A stretch of 41,869 nt of DNA, taken from positions 9,538 through 51,406 of the forward strand of contig DJWQ01000128.1 in the NCBI GenBank assembly GCA_002441045.1. Direction: 5' to 3'. Each line of letters opens with the position of its first letter. Within the stretch, counting starts at the first letter, position 1. The notes under the pieces were generated by a model. The model had not been told where the DNA came from and did no database searches. It saw only the letters and a program-made list of their open reading frames with translations. Source of the DNA: Firmicutes bacterium UBA6226 (GTDB lineage Bacteria > Bacillota_A > Clostridia > Peptostreptococcales > Acidaminobacteraceae). Below, one piece after another: positions 31,229-41,213 of this stretch. The translations under genes and the position numbers were made by a program.

Positions 31229-32836
31229 ATGACTAAATGGTGGCAGGAAGCAATTGTATATCAAATTTACCCCAAAAGTTTTCAAGACAGCAATGGAGAT
31301 GGCATCGGTGATTTAAATGGAATTATCAGTCGACTAGATGAACTTGCAGATCTAGGCATAAATGCCATTTGGCTCAGCCCAATTTATGCATCACCAAATG
31401 TGGACAACGGTTATGATATCAGTGACTATAGAGCGATACATCCTGATTATGGGACGATGACAGATATGGAACAACTGATTAAGCTTGCGGCTGATAAAGA
31501 CATTAAGATAATTATGGATCTTGTGATCAATCACACTTCAGATCAACATGAATGGTTTATAAAGAGTAAAGATCCCAATAGCGAATATCGTGATTTTTAC
31601 TACTGGAAAAAGAATATAGATGGCAAAAAGCCAAATAATTGGACCAGCTTTTTTGGCGAGGACTGTTGGGCTTATGATGTTTCTTCTGACGCCTATTATT
31701 TACATCTCTTTGCAAAGGAACAACCTGATTTAAACTATCACAATCCCAAAGTGCTTGAAGAGATAAAATCAATTATGAAATTTTGGCTAGATAAAGGTAT
31801 TGCAGGTTTTAGGTGTGATGTAATTAATGTTATATATAAAAATTCTTTGGAAAATGGTATAAAGCGACTGATATTGACAGGTAGAGAGCATTATCTTTCA
31901 ACAGAGGGGATGCATTCTATTTTAAAGAGCTTAAAACGAGAAATACTCTCTGAGTACGATGCTTTCACGGTAGGGGAAACTGTATTTGTCACACCACAAA
32001 CGGGTAAAGCGCTATGTGATAAAAGTCGAGGCGAGTTAGATACGATATTTTATTTTGAGCATATGGAAACTGACAGATGGTTTGTGAAATGGTTTAAAAG
32101 AAAGTTCAGCCCGCTTAGGCTGTTTAAAGTACTAACGAAATGGCAGCAAGCATTAGAGTGGAACGCAATCTATTTCGAGAACCATGATCAACCTCGAAGT
32201 GTGAGTCGATTTGGTGATGTAGATGAATATTGGGAGGCTTCAAGTAAGCTTTTGGCAACGCTTTTATTGACACTTAAAGGGACGCCATTTATTTATCAAG
32301 GGCAAGAAATCGGCATGACGAACTTCGACTTTACAGATATGTCTGAGCTGAGAGATGTTGAATCATTTAACATTGATAAGCTAGGAAAAAGGCTTCATTT
32401 TCCAAAATCTTATAGATGGTATATGATGAAGCATTGCTCTAGAGATAACGCTAGAACACCTATGCAGTGGTCGAGAGAAAAAAACGCTGGCTTTACTGAA
32501 GGAATGCCATGGATCAATCTTAATAAAAATCATATTAAAATCAATTACCATGAACAATCGCACTCACCACATTCCGTTTTAAACTACTATAAGAAACTAA
32601 TACAGTTAAGAAAAGAGCATGTTGCGTTGACTTTTGGTGAGTTTGAATTAGTCAGTCAACAAACAAACGTTTATATTTACAGACGCAGACATGAAAAAGA
32701 GACACTGACCGTTCTTTTAAATTTTAGCAATAAGTCACAAACGATTTCAACACTAGGACCAATTTTAACATCCAACTATGATAGAGAGTATTTTGATGGT
32801 TTAATGTTGCCATATGAAGCAATTATTTTAAAATAG
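31229..32836 (+). CDS. GH13 alpha-glucosidase (oligo-1,6-glucosidase/trehalose-6-phosphate hydrolase group)
   Basis: This 535-residue cytoplasmic enzyme is a GH13 (subfamily 31-like) alpha-glucosidase. It opens with the standard KWWQEAIVYQIYPKSFQDSN. Visible sites are the calcium loop DSNGDGIGD, the DLVINHTSDQHEWF segment, the nucleophile Asp in GFRCDVIN, the acid Glu in TVGETVFV and the third acid in ENHDQPR. GFRCDVIN has Cys where most relatives have Met. I use ATG 31229; GGAGG at 31211-31215 is 13 bases away, which is rather far, but no better start fits the family. The next gene is a GPH sugar symporter with a 5-base site-to-ATG spacing, so imported alpha-glucosides are the likely substrate. 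Confidence 0.92.
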   Translation: MTKWWQEAIVYQIYPKSFQDSNGDGIGDLNGIISRLDELADLGINAIWLSPIYASPNVDNGYDISDYRAIHPDYGTMTDMEQLIKLAADKDIKIIMDLVINHTSDQHEWFIKSKDPNSEYRDFYYWKKNIDGKKPNNWTSFFGEDCWAYDVSSDAYYLHLFAKEQPDLNYHNPKVLEEIKSIMKFWLDKGIAGFRCDVINVIYKNSLENGIKRLILTGREHYLSTEGMHSILKSLKREILSEYDAFTVGETVFVTPQTGKALCDKSRGELDTIFYFEHMETDRWFVKWFKRKFSPLRLFKVLTKWQQALEWNAIYFENHDQPRSVSRFGDVDEYWEASSKLLATLLLTLKGTPFIYQGQEIGMTNFDFTDMSELRDVESFNIDKLGKRLHFPKSYRWYMMKHCSRDNARTPMQWSREKNAGFTEGMPWINLNKNHIKINYHEQSHSPHSVLNYYKKLIQLRKEHVALTFGEFELVSQQTNVYIYRRRHEKETLTVLLNFSNKSQTISTLGPILTSNYDREYFDGLMLPYEAIILK

Positions 32837-32847
32837 TGGAGGCAGTT

Positions 32848-34206
32848 ATGGAGACTAGTTTTAAAAGAAACAAATGGAGTTTTGGAATTGGTACAATTGG
32901 CAGAGATATGGTATATTCACTGATTAGTATGTATCTCGTCTTTTATTTAACCGATATTTTAAGTCTTTCCAATCAGGCGATGTGGTGGATAACTGCTATT
33001 ATGCTCTTTGCGAGGGTTTTTGATGCACTTAATGACCCAATAATGGGTGTTATCGTAGATAACACAAAATCAAAGTATGGCAAGTTTAAGCCTTGGATTT
33101 TAGTTGGTGCACTTGGATCTGGGTTACTGACGATCTCAATATTTTTTGATTATAATGTTTCTGAGTCTACCTTTATTCCAATCTTTGCTGTTTTATACTT
33201 GCTTTGGGGGATACTTTTCACAGCAAACGATATATCGTATTGGTCGATGATGCCATCGCTTACAACAGATGCACATGAGAGGGAGTCAATTGGTTCGATT
33301 GCAAGAATATGTGCCAATATTGGACTTTTTGCAGTGGTCGTTGGCATTATTCCAATTACGGAAGCATTGTCAAAAACGGGAAGTGGTGGTTTTTTTGTTT
33401 TTTCAATCGGCGTTGTCACAATTATGTGGGTGGGGCAGCTGATTACTCTAATAGGAGTAAAACCGCCAAAATTGGTCTTAAAGACGCCTGAGCCAACTAC
33501 TTTAAAAGGTATGGTAAAAGTCATCTTTAAGAACGATCAGCTATTAATAACTGCAATTTCAATGGCATTATTTATGATCGGTTATGTTACTACAACAAGC
33601 TTTGGCCTCTATTTTTTCAAATATGCTTATGGTGATGAGGCAATGTATTCCATTTTTGCTTTAATATTAGGTATCTCTCAAATTGCTGCTTTAGCTGTTT
33701 TTCCTAGAATTGCAAAAAAATTTATCAGAGCAAAAATTTATAAAATGGCTACTATTGTCGTTGTAATCGGTTATATTGTCTTCTTTTTTTCACCAATGAA
33801 CATGTTGTTTATTGGGATTGCTGGCATTTTGCTTTTTGTAGGTCAAGCATTTATTCAAATTTTAATGCTTATGTTTCTTGCAGATACGATAGAGTATGGC
33901 CATTATAAATTAGGCAAAAGAAATGAAAGTGTGACGTTTTCAATTCAACCCTTTATCAATAAGATGGGGGGTGCAGTTGCCAGTGGCGTGGTAGGTGCTA
34001 CTGTAATTTTGTCGGGTATAAATGATGCGAACTCAGCTGCAGATGTTACTGCTCAGGGATTGTTAATGCTTAAAGTTGCAATGTTAATTTTCCCGCTGAT
34101 TTGTATCATTTTGGGGTATATTTTATATAGTAAGCGTTATATAATTGATAAAGCACTCTATGACGATATCGTTAAAGCGTTAAAGGATAAAGGTGAGATA
34201 GCGTAA
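32848..34206 (+). CDS. GPH-family sugar:cation symporter (MelB-like)
   Basis: This 452-residue protein has about twelve hydrophobic segments and the GPH hallmark RVFDALNDPIMGVIVDNTKS followed by KYGKFKPWILVG. A second family motif is ADTIEYGHYKLGKRNESV. Such transporters take up di- or oligosaccharides with Na+ or H+. The upstream GH13 alpha-glucosidase gene ends 11 bases before, and both probably serve one alpha-glucoside. ATG 32848 follows GGAGG by 5 bases; the GTG at 32836, overlapping the upstream stop, is less likely. No sugar-responsive regulator gene is adjacent. Confidence 0.92.
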   Translation: METSFKRNKWSFGIGTIGRDMVYSLISMYLVFYLTDILSLSNQAMWWITAIMLFARVFDALNDPIMGVIVDNTKSKYGKFKPWILVGALGSGLLTISIFFDYNVSESTFIPIFAVLYLLWGILFTANDISYWSMMPSLTTDAHERESIGSIARICANIGLFAVVVGIIPITEALSKTGSGGFFVFSIGVVTIMWVGQLITLIGVKPPKLVLKTPEPTTLKGMVKVIFKNDQLLITAISMALFMIGYVTTTSFGLYFFKYAYGDEAMYSIFALILGISQIAALAVFPRIAKKFIRAKIYKMATIVVVIGYIVFFFSPMNMLFIGIAGILLFVGQAFIQILMLMFLADTIEYGHYKLGKRNESVTFSIQPFINKMGGAVASGVVGATVILSGINDANSAADVTAQGLLMLKVAMLIFPLICIILGYILYSKRYIIDKALYDDIVKALKDKGEIA

Positions 34207-34239
34207 TAGACACATCAAGTATAAAAGTTAGGAGACATC

Positions 34240-35181
34240 ATGATCAAGTTCATAATAAGCAAAACGATTAAAGACTACAAGCGTACTGAAAAGCCAAGTG
34301 TTAGGGAAGCGTATGGCGTCGTGTCGGGTATCGTAGGCATTATATGTAATCTTATACTTTTTGGTTTAAAAGTGACGATCGGTTTATTAACTGGCAGTAT
34401 CGCTATTATATCTGATGGTGTAAACAACTTATCAGATACGGGCTCTTCTGTGGTATCTGTTGTAGGCGCTAAATTGAGTGGTAGAGATGCAGACATTGAG
34501 CATCCTTACGGACATGGTCGTTTTGAATACGTGGCATCATTGATCATTTCATTTTTAATTATGATGGTTGGCTTTGAATTGTTTAAAGAGTCTATTAGTA
34601 AAATCAGAAATCCTGAAATTATTGAAATCAGCTTTAAAATGGCGGCTATTCTGATTTTATCGATAGGAATCAAAGTCTGGATGTTTTCATACAATCGCTA
34701 TATAGGTAAATTAATCGATTCAAGCATGAACAGGGCTGCAGCAGCTGATAGTCTAAATGACGTAATTGCTACATCAGCAGTAATAATTGCAACTTTATCA
34801 GGGGCTTACTTTAAAGTGCCACTTGACGGTTATGCAGGTATCATCGTTTCATGTCTGATCATGTATACGGGTTTTGGTGTTGCAAAGGAAACAGTTAGTC
34901 TACTTTTAGGTATGTCGCCAAGTGAAGAAACTGTAGAAAAAATAATGACCATTATTACCTCCTGTGAAGACATTCAGGGTGCACATGATCTTAAGGTACA
35001 TGATTATGGTCCAGGAAGAAGTATCGCTTCAATTCATACTGAACTTTCTAACAAGACTGATATCGTTAAAGCGCATATGATTATCGATCGATTGGAAAAG
35101 CAGGTATTGAAGGAGTTGGGAATTGATTTAGTGATTCATGTGGATCCAATAGGTGAGGGCGAAGTTGGTCCGATTGATTAA
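34240..35181 (+). CDS. Cation diffusion facilitator family transporter
   Basis: This 313-residue efflux protein exchanges divalent metal for protons. Six hydrophobic segments lie within residues 28-230, with a C-terminal cytoplasmic metal-sensing domain after that. The helix-2 site reads NNLSD (N-x-x-x-D) within ISDGVNNLSDTGSSV and the helix-5 site reads DSLND (D-x-x-x-D). Zinc CDFs usually have HxxxD in helix 5, so a manganese or iron substrate is more likely (inference). HPYGHGRFEY after helix 2 is typical. The ATG has TAGGAGA upstream. It ends at a bidirectional hairpin shared with the convergent chemoreceptor gene. Confidence 0.92.
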   Translation: MIKFIISKTIKDYKRTEKPSVREAYGVVSGIVGIICNLILFGLKVTIGLLTGSIAIISDGVNNLSDTGSSVVSVVGAKLSGRDADIEHPYGHGRFEYVASLIISFLIMMVGFELFKESISKIRNPEIIEISFKMAAILILSIGIKVWMFSYNRYIGKLIDSSMNRAAAADSLNDVIATSAVIIATLSGAYFKVPLDGYAGIIVSCLIMYTGFGVAKETVSLLLGMSPSEETVEKIMTIITSCEDIQGAHDLKVHDYGPGRSIASIHTELSNKTDIVKAHMIIDRLEKQVLKELGIDLVIHVDPIGEGEVGPID

Positions 35182-35217
35182 TAGATTAATAAAAAAAATA
35201 GAATATATATATTAATA

Positions 35218-35261
35218 AAGAACCCAATCTGTTTCAGTTTGAACAGATTGGGTTCTTATTT
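35218..35261. terminator. Terminator between the convergent CDF and chemoreceptor genes
   Basis: AAGAACCCAATCTGTT (35218-35233) pairs perfectly over 16 bases with AACAGATTGGGTTCTT (35242-35257), 8-base loop. The T run is better on the plus strand; the minus-strand side is A/T-rich and may also terminate. Confidence 0.9.
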
Positions 35262-35287
35262 TGCATTCAAATGTTATTTTGTAGCAT

Positions 35288-37021
35288 TTAACTTATAAAA
35301 TCACTGATCAACTCATTTAAATCAATGACCAATCGTCTTAATACTTCGTTGGTATTAGCAAGTTCATTGACGGTTGCAAGGATTTCTTCTGTTGATGCTG
35401 AGGTTTCTTCTGTGCTTGCTGCATTTTCCTCTGCGATAGAGGAGAGAGAATGAATCACATCGAGGACATTGTTTCGATTTGATTCCATAGAAGCACTAAT
35501 CTGACTTAAGCTCTTAATTTCATTCTCCATATGGTTTAAGACGCTGACAATTTCATTATATTTTGATTCGGTTTGATTGACGTTATTACTTTGTATATGA
35601 AGTGCTTCTCTAACGATGTCGCTTTTTTGTTGAGCGGTCTTAACGTTTGATACAAGATCGGTTAACATCGTATCAATTATGGTTGTTGAATTTGCAGTTT
35701 GTTCAGCTAGTTTTCTTATTTCATCTGCAACGACGGCAAAGCCTTTTCCAGCTTCGCCTGCTCTTGCAGCCTCTATCGCCGCATTGAGAGCCAAAAGATT
35801 CGTCTGATTAGAGATTTCGGTTATTAACCGGCTGGCTTCGCTGATTTTCTCTGTACTATCCTGTGTTTGATTGATGACTGAAAAAATGTCTTCAAATAGC
35901 ACAGCGTTTTTTGATGTTTCAACACTGAGGTGATTGACGAGCGTCAACCCTTCTTCAGTTAATTTTGCAATGTCATTGCTCATATGATTCAAACGGTTTG
36001 AATTATCTGTATTATTCTGTATTAGGTCACCTAATGCAGTTACATCTGATGTCGCATGTTGCGTGTCAATAGCTTGTTTTGTTGAGGATGTCGCTATTTC
36101 ATTTACGGCTTCTGAAACTTCACCTAATGCAATATTAATTTCATCAGAACTAACTTTTAAGAAGTCTGAGGTTTCATCTAGGTTGATAACTGTATCACGC
36201 ACTGTTCGTACAAGATCAGTTAGCATTCTGTCTACATTATGAGCAGCGTTGGTTAGTATACCAAACTCATCCTTACTCTTTAAAGTAATTTCTTCGTAAG
36301 TGTTATTTAATTTTTTGGATGAAAGATTGCCTAGTGAATCTGTAATATGAGTAATGCTTTTTCTCATTATAATGATAATTAGTATCATGAAAATGGTAAT
36401 TCCAATAAGTGCAATAACACCAATCAAGACCATCAGTAAAAGCGTGGTTCTTGCTTGATTGGATAATTCTTTCGATTTGTCAAGCCCATAGGTTTCTAAT
36501 ATTTCTGTAAGTGTGTTAATTGATTCCCTTGCGATTGAAAAGTTTTCTGATGCAGCTGCTGCATCAAGTACTTTGGTATTTGTATCAAACGCACTGAACC
36601 ATTTCTCGAATGCAGCGTTAAAGGTGTCGTGAAGTTGTGCTGCATTTTCACCAGTAGTTGGATGTTTTCGATCGTTATAAAGCTCTGGATCCTTCTCGAT
36701 AATTGAAAAGGCATCGTTTACCCTTGTCGTTACTTGATCTGCATTTTCCAAAAAATCATTAATCAGTGATTGTTGCACATCTGATGATAAACCATCAGTT
36801 AATATCAATTGCTTTTGTGCAACATCTGCTTGATAGAAATCTCGGTCTGCGTTTAGTATAAGCGCAGTACTGATAAATGTTGTGTCATAAATAATGGCTT
36901 TATTATCACGATTAATTTTATTAAGTTGTATGCTAGAAATAGTTACAAAAATTGCAAATACGATAAAAAGTGGCAAGACCATAACGATCATTTTTTTTGT
37001 GATGCTCATGTTACGAATCAT
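35288..37021 (-). CDS. Methyl-accepting chemotaxis protein
   Basis: This 577-residue chemoreceptor has helix 1 near residues 10-28, an outer helical sensor region of about 165 residues, helix 2 near 195-220, a HAMP segment, and the long cytoplasmic signalling helices. The hairpin tip is intact: [20 protein letters not shown] followed by [18 protein letters not shown]. The sensor region looks all-helical (four-helix-bundle type) with no Cache motif. I choose ATG 37021 because AGGAGG lies 6 bases upstream on the minus strand; a TTG further out would sit inside that site. Its ligand is unknown. No other chemotaxis genes are adjacent. Confidence 0.95.
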   Translation of the reverse strand: MIRNMSITKKMIVMVLPLFIVFAIFVTISSIQLNKINRDNKAIIYDTTFISTALILNADRDFYQADVAQKQLILTDGLSSDVQQSLINDFLENADQVTTRVNDAFSIIEKDPELYNDRKHPTTGENAAQLHDTFNAAFEKWFSAFDTNTKVLDAAAASENFSIARESINTLTEILETYGLDKSKELSNQARTTLLLMVLIGVIALIGITIFMILIIIIMRKSITHITDSLGNLSSKKLNNTYEEITLKSKDEFGILTNAAHNVDRMLTDLVRTVRDTVINLDETSDFLKVSSDEINIALGEVSEAVNEIATSSTKQAIDTQHATSDVTALGDLIQNNTDNSNRLNHMSNDIAKLTEEGLTLVNHLSVETSKNAVLFEDIFSVINQTQDSTEKISEASRLITEISNQTNLLALNAAIEAARAGEAGKGFAVVADEIRKLAEQTANSTTIIDTMLTDLVSNVKTAQQKSDIVREALHIQSNNVNQTESKYNEIVSVLNHMENEIKSLSQISASMESNRNNVLDVIHSLSSIAEENAASTEETSASTEEILATVNELANTNEVLRRLVIDLNELISDFIS

Positions 37022-37182
37022 AAAAAGCCTCCTCAATAGATCAATTATGCCTATTCAATACCCGTTTACAAAATGGTTAAGCAGTTTGTGTTAGAGTAAA
37101 GTATAAGCAGATGATGGTCTAAGTGAAAGAGGCTAAATCGCGTCTGATAGTGATAAATCAATTGAATTATAAGTCGTAAATG

Positions 37183-38400
37183 CTATACCGAATGATGATT
37201 GAGTTTGGTATTGACTTTGGTTTGCTTGATAAAAATCCATGCTAATAAATAAGCAAATGCAGTGAAAACAAAGGTCACCTTAAAGCTAATGAGATCGATT
37301 AATCCACCAATAAAGAGTGGACCAGTGATGGCAGCAAGTGAGGAACTAAAATAATAAAGACCAGTATAAATACCGATTTTTGCTTCGCTAGTGCGTTCAA
37401 CCACCATAGGGTATGAATTGATGTTAATTAATGCCCAAAAGAAACCACCTATAAGCATAAGTCCCATCATAAGGATTTGATTAAATGGGAATAGTGTTCC
37501 CACTGTAGCAAGTAATAAAAAGACAAAAATATCGCCGACTAAGCCAATTAAGATGGTCTTGCGCTTACCAAGCTTTGTGCCTATAAATCCAGCAGGAATA
37601 GCAAATATAAGGAAGGACAAAGCAAAGAATCCGAGAATCAATGAAGCATCTGAAGCTTCTAGTCCTAAAAAGTGAACGCAGTAATTACTAAAAGTAGCTT
37701 CAACCCCCTGATAACCTACAAACCAAAAGAAAATTGCCAATAAGATATAGAGCGTTGTTCGATCAGAATCCTGTAAAAGCTCCTTCACTGAAGAGATTAG
37801 ACTTATTTTTTCTTCAGCTGCTTTTTCTCCTATTGCAGGCTCTTTAATAAATTTTAGTAGCATCAATAAAGCAAGGATCATCATAATTGCCGTAAAAACG
37901 AAAGGATAATTGTGATTGGCTTTGTAGAGCATTGCACCACCAATAAGGACAAAAACAGATGCGAGTCCACCCATGAAGTTTATGATACCATTGGCTTCAC
38001 TTCTAAGAGGAGCAGGTGTTATGTCAGGCATCAAGGCAACAGTAGGCGCTCTAAAGATCGCCATTGCGAAATTCAATACAGTGATGATTAGCATAAAATT
38101 AAAAAAACTGGTATAGTTAGGTAAAAGTATGAAAGCAACTGCAGATAGAGGAATACCGACCATAAGATATGGCATCCGACGTCCGAATCTCGTATGTGTT
38201 CTATCACTCATTGCTGCAACAAAAGGAATTAAACTGACGGCTAAAATGTTATCTAAGGTCATAATTGCATTGATTTGAAACTGACTGTCTAAGAAATCTC
38301 TAAGAAAAAGAGGAACATAGACATTGTAGAGCGGCCAAACTAAACTAACAGAGAAAAATCCAAGTCCTAGTAAAAACGTTTTTTTGATATCCAGTTTCAT
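37183..38400 (-). CDS. MFS permease, SLC45/GPH-like sugar transporter
   Basis: This 405-residue protein has about twelve hydrophobic segments. The loop between helices 2 and 3 reads SDRTHTRFGRRMPYLMVG, the pattern shared by sucrose/maltose-type SLC45 and related MFS permeases; the mid-point loop contains GTKLGKRKTILIG. It probably takes up a sugar or glycoside. GGAGAACC precedes the ATG on the minus strand. About 160 bases separate it from the downstream chemoreceptor, without an obvious terminator, so the two might be co-transcribed. It is divergent from the two-component system. Confidence 0.88.
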   Translation of the reverse strand: MKLDIKKTFLLGLGFFSVSLVWPLYNVYVPLFLRDFLDSQFQINAIMTLDNILAVSLIPFVAAMSDRTHTRFGRRMPYLMVGIPLSAVAFILLPNYTSFFNFMLIITVLNFAMAIFRAPTVALMPDITPAPLRSEANGIINFMGGLASVFVLIGGAMLYKANHNYPFVFTAIMMILALLMLLKFIKEPAIGEKAAEEKISLISSVKELLQDSDRTTLYILLAIFFWFVGYQGVEATFSNYCVHFLGLEASDASLILGFFALSFLIFAIPAGFIGTKLGKRKTILIGLVGDIFVFLLLATVGTLFPFNQILMMGLMLIGGFFWALININSYPMVVERTSEAKIGIYTGLYYFSSSLAAITGPLFIGGLIDLISFKVTFVFTAFAYLLAWIFIKQTKVNTKLNHHSV

Positions 38401-38570
38401 AAGGTTCTCCTTTTTTAGATATTTAGTTAGGATAAGTGCTGTATAGATTTAATGTTATTATAATTCAAATATAAATAAATTGCATCTTTAAGAAATTTGT
38501 AAGATTTTATACCATATTATTTTAAGACTCTTTAGATATACTCACATTAAGATTCTGAAAGGATAATAAA

Positions 38571-39272
38571 ATGTCTCAAGAAAACATATTAGTAGTAGAT
38601 GATGATCAAGAAATAGCAAGGGCCATTTCAAAGCTTCTATCCATTGAAGGCTACACAACTTATTTGGCTTGTAACGGGTTAGAAGCACTTGATGTGATCA
38701 TGACTGAGGATATTCATCTCATTATTTTAGATGTCATGATGCCAAAATTAGATGGGTTATCGACAACGATGAAAATTAGGGAAAAAAAGAACATCCCAAT
38801 TATCATTCTCTCAGCCAAAAGTGAGGAGTCGGATAAAATCCTTGGACTATCAATGGGTGCAGATGATTATGTTACTAAACCATTTTCGCCTCCTGAGCTA
38901 ATCGCAAGAGTGAAGAGTCAATTGCGGCGCTATTTAACTCTAGGCGATGCCAATAGTTCCAATATTGAGCAAATATTAATTAACGGGTCACTTAAGCTTG
39001 ATTTAGAAGGCATGCAACTATATGTGGATGGTGAACCTGTTAAGCTGACAGCAAAAGAAATAAAAATCATGGAATTACTCATGTCAAATGTCGGTATCGT
39101 TTTTTCTGCGGATAAAATTTATGAAAGAGTTTGGAATGAAAAACCATACGCTGCAGAAAACACCGTCATGGTTCATATTAGAAGAATACGTGAAAAAATT
39201 GAGATTAATCCTAAGGATCCAAAATACTTAAAGGTGGTGTGGGGGATTGGGTACAAAATTGAAAAGTTTTAA
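38571..39272 (+). CDS. OmpR-family response regulator (VanR/VncR-like)
   Basis: This 233-residue protein has a receiver domain with the acidic pair in VVDDDQE, phospho-Asp in IILDVMMPKLDG, the Thr/Ser in IILSAK and the Lys in YVTKPF. The C-terminal winged-helix (about 135-230) ends with NTVMVHIRRIREKIE and YLKVVWGIGYKIE. It binds DNA when phosphorylated by the sensor kinase encoded by the next, overlapping gene. The ATG is preceded by GAAAGGA. The target genes are not shown; the divergent MFS gene is one candidate. Confidence 0.95.
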   Translation: MSQENILVVDDDQEIARAISKLLSIEGYTTYLACNGLEALDVIMTEDIHLIILDVMMPKLDGLSTTMKIREKKNIPIIILSAKSEESDKILGLSMGADDYVTKPFSPPELIARVKSQLRRYLTLGDANSSNIEQILINGSLKLDLEGMQLYVDGEPVKLTAKEIKIMELLMSNVGIVFSADKIYERVWNEKPYAAENTVMVHIRRIREKIEINPKDPKYLKVVWGIGYKIEKF

Positions 39273-41070
39273 GTATGCAATGACGCTAAAGGTAATTGCC
39301 TTTCTGCTCATAGCGATATCACTAACAACGATTGTTTTAGAGTTTCAGTATCTTATGTTTTCAGATATACCTCTTGAGTCAATATTAGTTTCAAGGTATA
39401 AAGACAGTACTGAGTTTCTTCAAACAGATGCAAGAAAAGCAATAATGTTGGTAACCGATTCGATAAATGGCAAACAGTCGTCTCAGGCGAACAACCTAGG
39501 TGAAGGTTATTATTATTACATTACAAATGGCGATGTGCTTAAGACGAATTTAGCAGATGGATCAGCAGAATTTTTTCAAAATAATAAGGATACCTTTTTA
39601 ATAACAGACGGTTATTGGCAGTATCAAAGAAATACTTCATATGTCTATCACCCTGATTTTATATCGAGCAATATCGAAGGTTATATTGCATTTACAGCAG
39701 ATTTTCTTGTGAGTAAACAGAATGAATGGAATGTATATAGAACCGAAGCAATGCCAATCGTTTACAGCATATTTGGAGCATTAACAGGGAGTATACTCTT
39801 ATTAATCTACTTGACGGTGGTTGTGGGAAAGTCACACCGTCAAGGGGAAGTGCACCTCAATTGGTTAGATAGTATACCATTTGATTTTCTAACGGGTATT
39901 TACTTAGGTGTTATAGCTATTTGTGGCGTCATTGTCTCAAATGCTTTACCATATGGTTATGCTTATGTCAGTATTCAATTAACGTCAATGATTATTATTG
40001 GTCTAACGACATTTTGTTTTTTAGTTTTATCAGGACTGTATTATCTGTCTTTAGTAAGGCGTATAAAAGGAAAGACTTTGATTAGAAACACCATCATTTA
40101 CATGGTATTGTTTGGCATTTACGATTATTTTAAAAGCCTTTTCGATGGCAGACAATTCAAATCAAATAAGTTGACAGAGCAGCTCTTTTATAGACAAATG
40201 CTTTTCATAGCCCTTTCATTTATACTGGTATTTTTAACGTTTGTGTTTATGTTCATACCACCTATGTTCATATTGCCGCCGATTGGAGAGATATTTTTAA
40301 TTTATTTTTATGTTAAAGGTAACCGTAAGACGTTTGAAGCAATTGATCGCGGTTTTAATGAGAGTATTGAAGATCAAATGAAGGCGGAACGACTAAAAAT
40401 TCAGTTGGTAACCAATGTATCTCATGACCTAAAAACGCCATTGACTTCAATCATTAGCTATGTGGATTTGCTATCTAAGGAGGAAGGGCTTTCAGAGATG
40501 GCAATGGATTATGTGAGAATCTTAGCTGATAAGTCTGACCGTCTTAAGAACATCGTCTCTGACTTGTTTGACTTAGCTAAAAGTACGTCAGGTAATATTC
40601 AGATGCAGATGGAAAATATAGATATTAAAAAGTTAGTGGAGCAAACGCTTGCTGATATGTCGGACGAGATTGAGAAATCAAACTTACAGTTTAAAACTAA
40701 ATTACCAGAACACTCTGTTATGATTCATGCAGATGGTCAAAAATTATTTCGTGTTTTACAAAATCTTCTTGGTAACACATTAAAATATGCGCTTGAGGGT
40801 ACTAGAGTATTTGTCGAATTAGCTGAACAAGATCGTAAAACCATTGTAACTGTGAAAAATACATCGAGCTATGAGATGAATTTCACAGAAGCAGAAATTA
40901 TGCAAAGATTTACAAGGGGAGATGATGCCAGATCTTCTGAGGGTAGCGGACTTGGTCTCTCTATTGCTGAGAGCTTTACACAAGTGTGTGGTGGTAATTT
41001 TGATCTACAAATAGATGGCGATTTATTTAAAGTGATTTTGACTTTTAACACAATTGATATCTTGAGTTAA
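39247..41070 (+). CDS. Multi-pass sensor histidine kinase
   Basis: This 607-residue kinase has an N-terminal helix (about 12-31), an outer domain of about 135 residues, and then some five more hydrophobic segments between 168 and 356. The cytoplasmic part has the phospho-His box VTNVSHDLKTPLTSIISYVD (His393) and ATPase motifs NLLGNTLKYA and SGLGLSIAESF. The extra membrane segments resemble lipid- or envelope-stress sensors in Firmicutes. The start is uncertain: TTG 39247 (AAGGTGG 9 bases upstream), TTG 39259 or ATG 39280 are all in frame; the first two overlap the response regulator gene. The pair is clearly one operon. Confidence 0.92.
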   Translation: MGTKLKSFKYAMTLKVIAFLLIAISLTTIVLEFQYLMFSDIPLESILVSRYKDSTEFLQTDARKAIMLVTDSINGKQSSQANNLGEGYYYYITNGDVLKTNLADGSAEFFQNNKDTFLITDGYWQYQRNTSYVYHPDFISSNIEGYIAFTADFLVSKQNEWNVYRTEAMPIVYSIFGALTGSILLLIYLTVVVGKSHRQGEVHLNWLDSIPFDFLTGIYLGVIAICGVIVSNALPYGYAYVSIQLTSMIIIGLTTFCFLVLSGLYYLSLVRRIKGKTLIRNTIIYMVLFGIYDYFKSLFDGRQFKSNKLTEQLFYRQMLFIALSFILVFLTFVFMFIPPMFILPPIGEIFLIYFYVKGNRKTFEAIDRGFNESIEDQMKAERLKIQLVTNVSHDLKTPLTSIISYVDLLSKEEGLSEMAMDYVRILADKSDRLKNIVSDLFDLAKSTSGNIQMQMENIDIKKLVEQTLADMSDEIEKSNLQFKTKLPEHSVMIHADGQKLFRVLQNLLGNTLKYALEGTRVFVELAEQDRKTIVTVKNTSSYEMNFTEAEIMQRFTRGDDARSSEGSGLGLSIAESFTQVCGGNFDLQIDGDLFKVILTFNTIDILS

Positions 41071-41075
41071 CAAAT

Positions 41076-41128
41076 ACGGAGATGTTGCAAATCTTATGGA
41101 TAGGATGGGCAAATCTCCGTTTTATTTT
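41076..41128 (+). terminator. Probable intrinsic terminator after the histidine kinase gene
   Basis: ACGGAGAT (41076-41083) pairs with ATCTCCGT (41113-41120), and after a one-base bulge TTGC (41085-41088) pairs with GCAA (41109-41112). The tail is TTTATTTT. Confidence 0.7.
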
Positions 41129-41213
41129 CTTAAAAATATTATGATGTAATTGTATATATTTTATTTTTTTGGTGTAATATATAGATATAAGCATTATGAT
41201 GGAGGACACGGTT

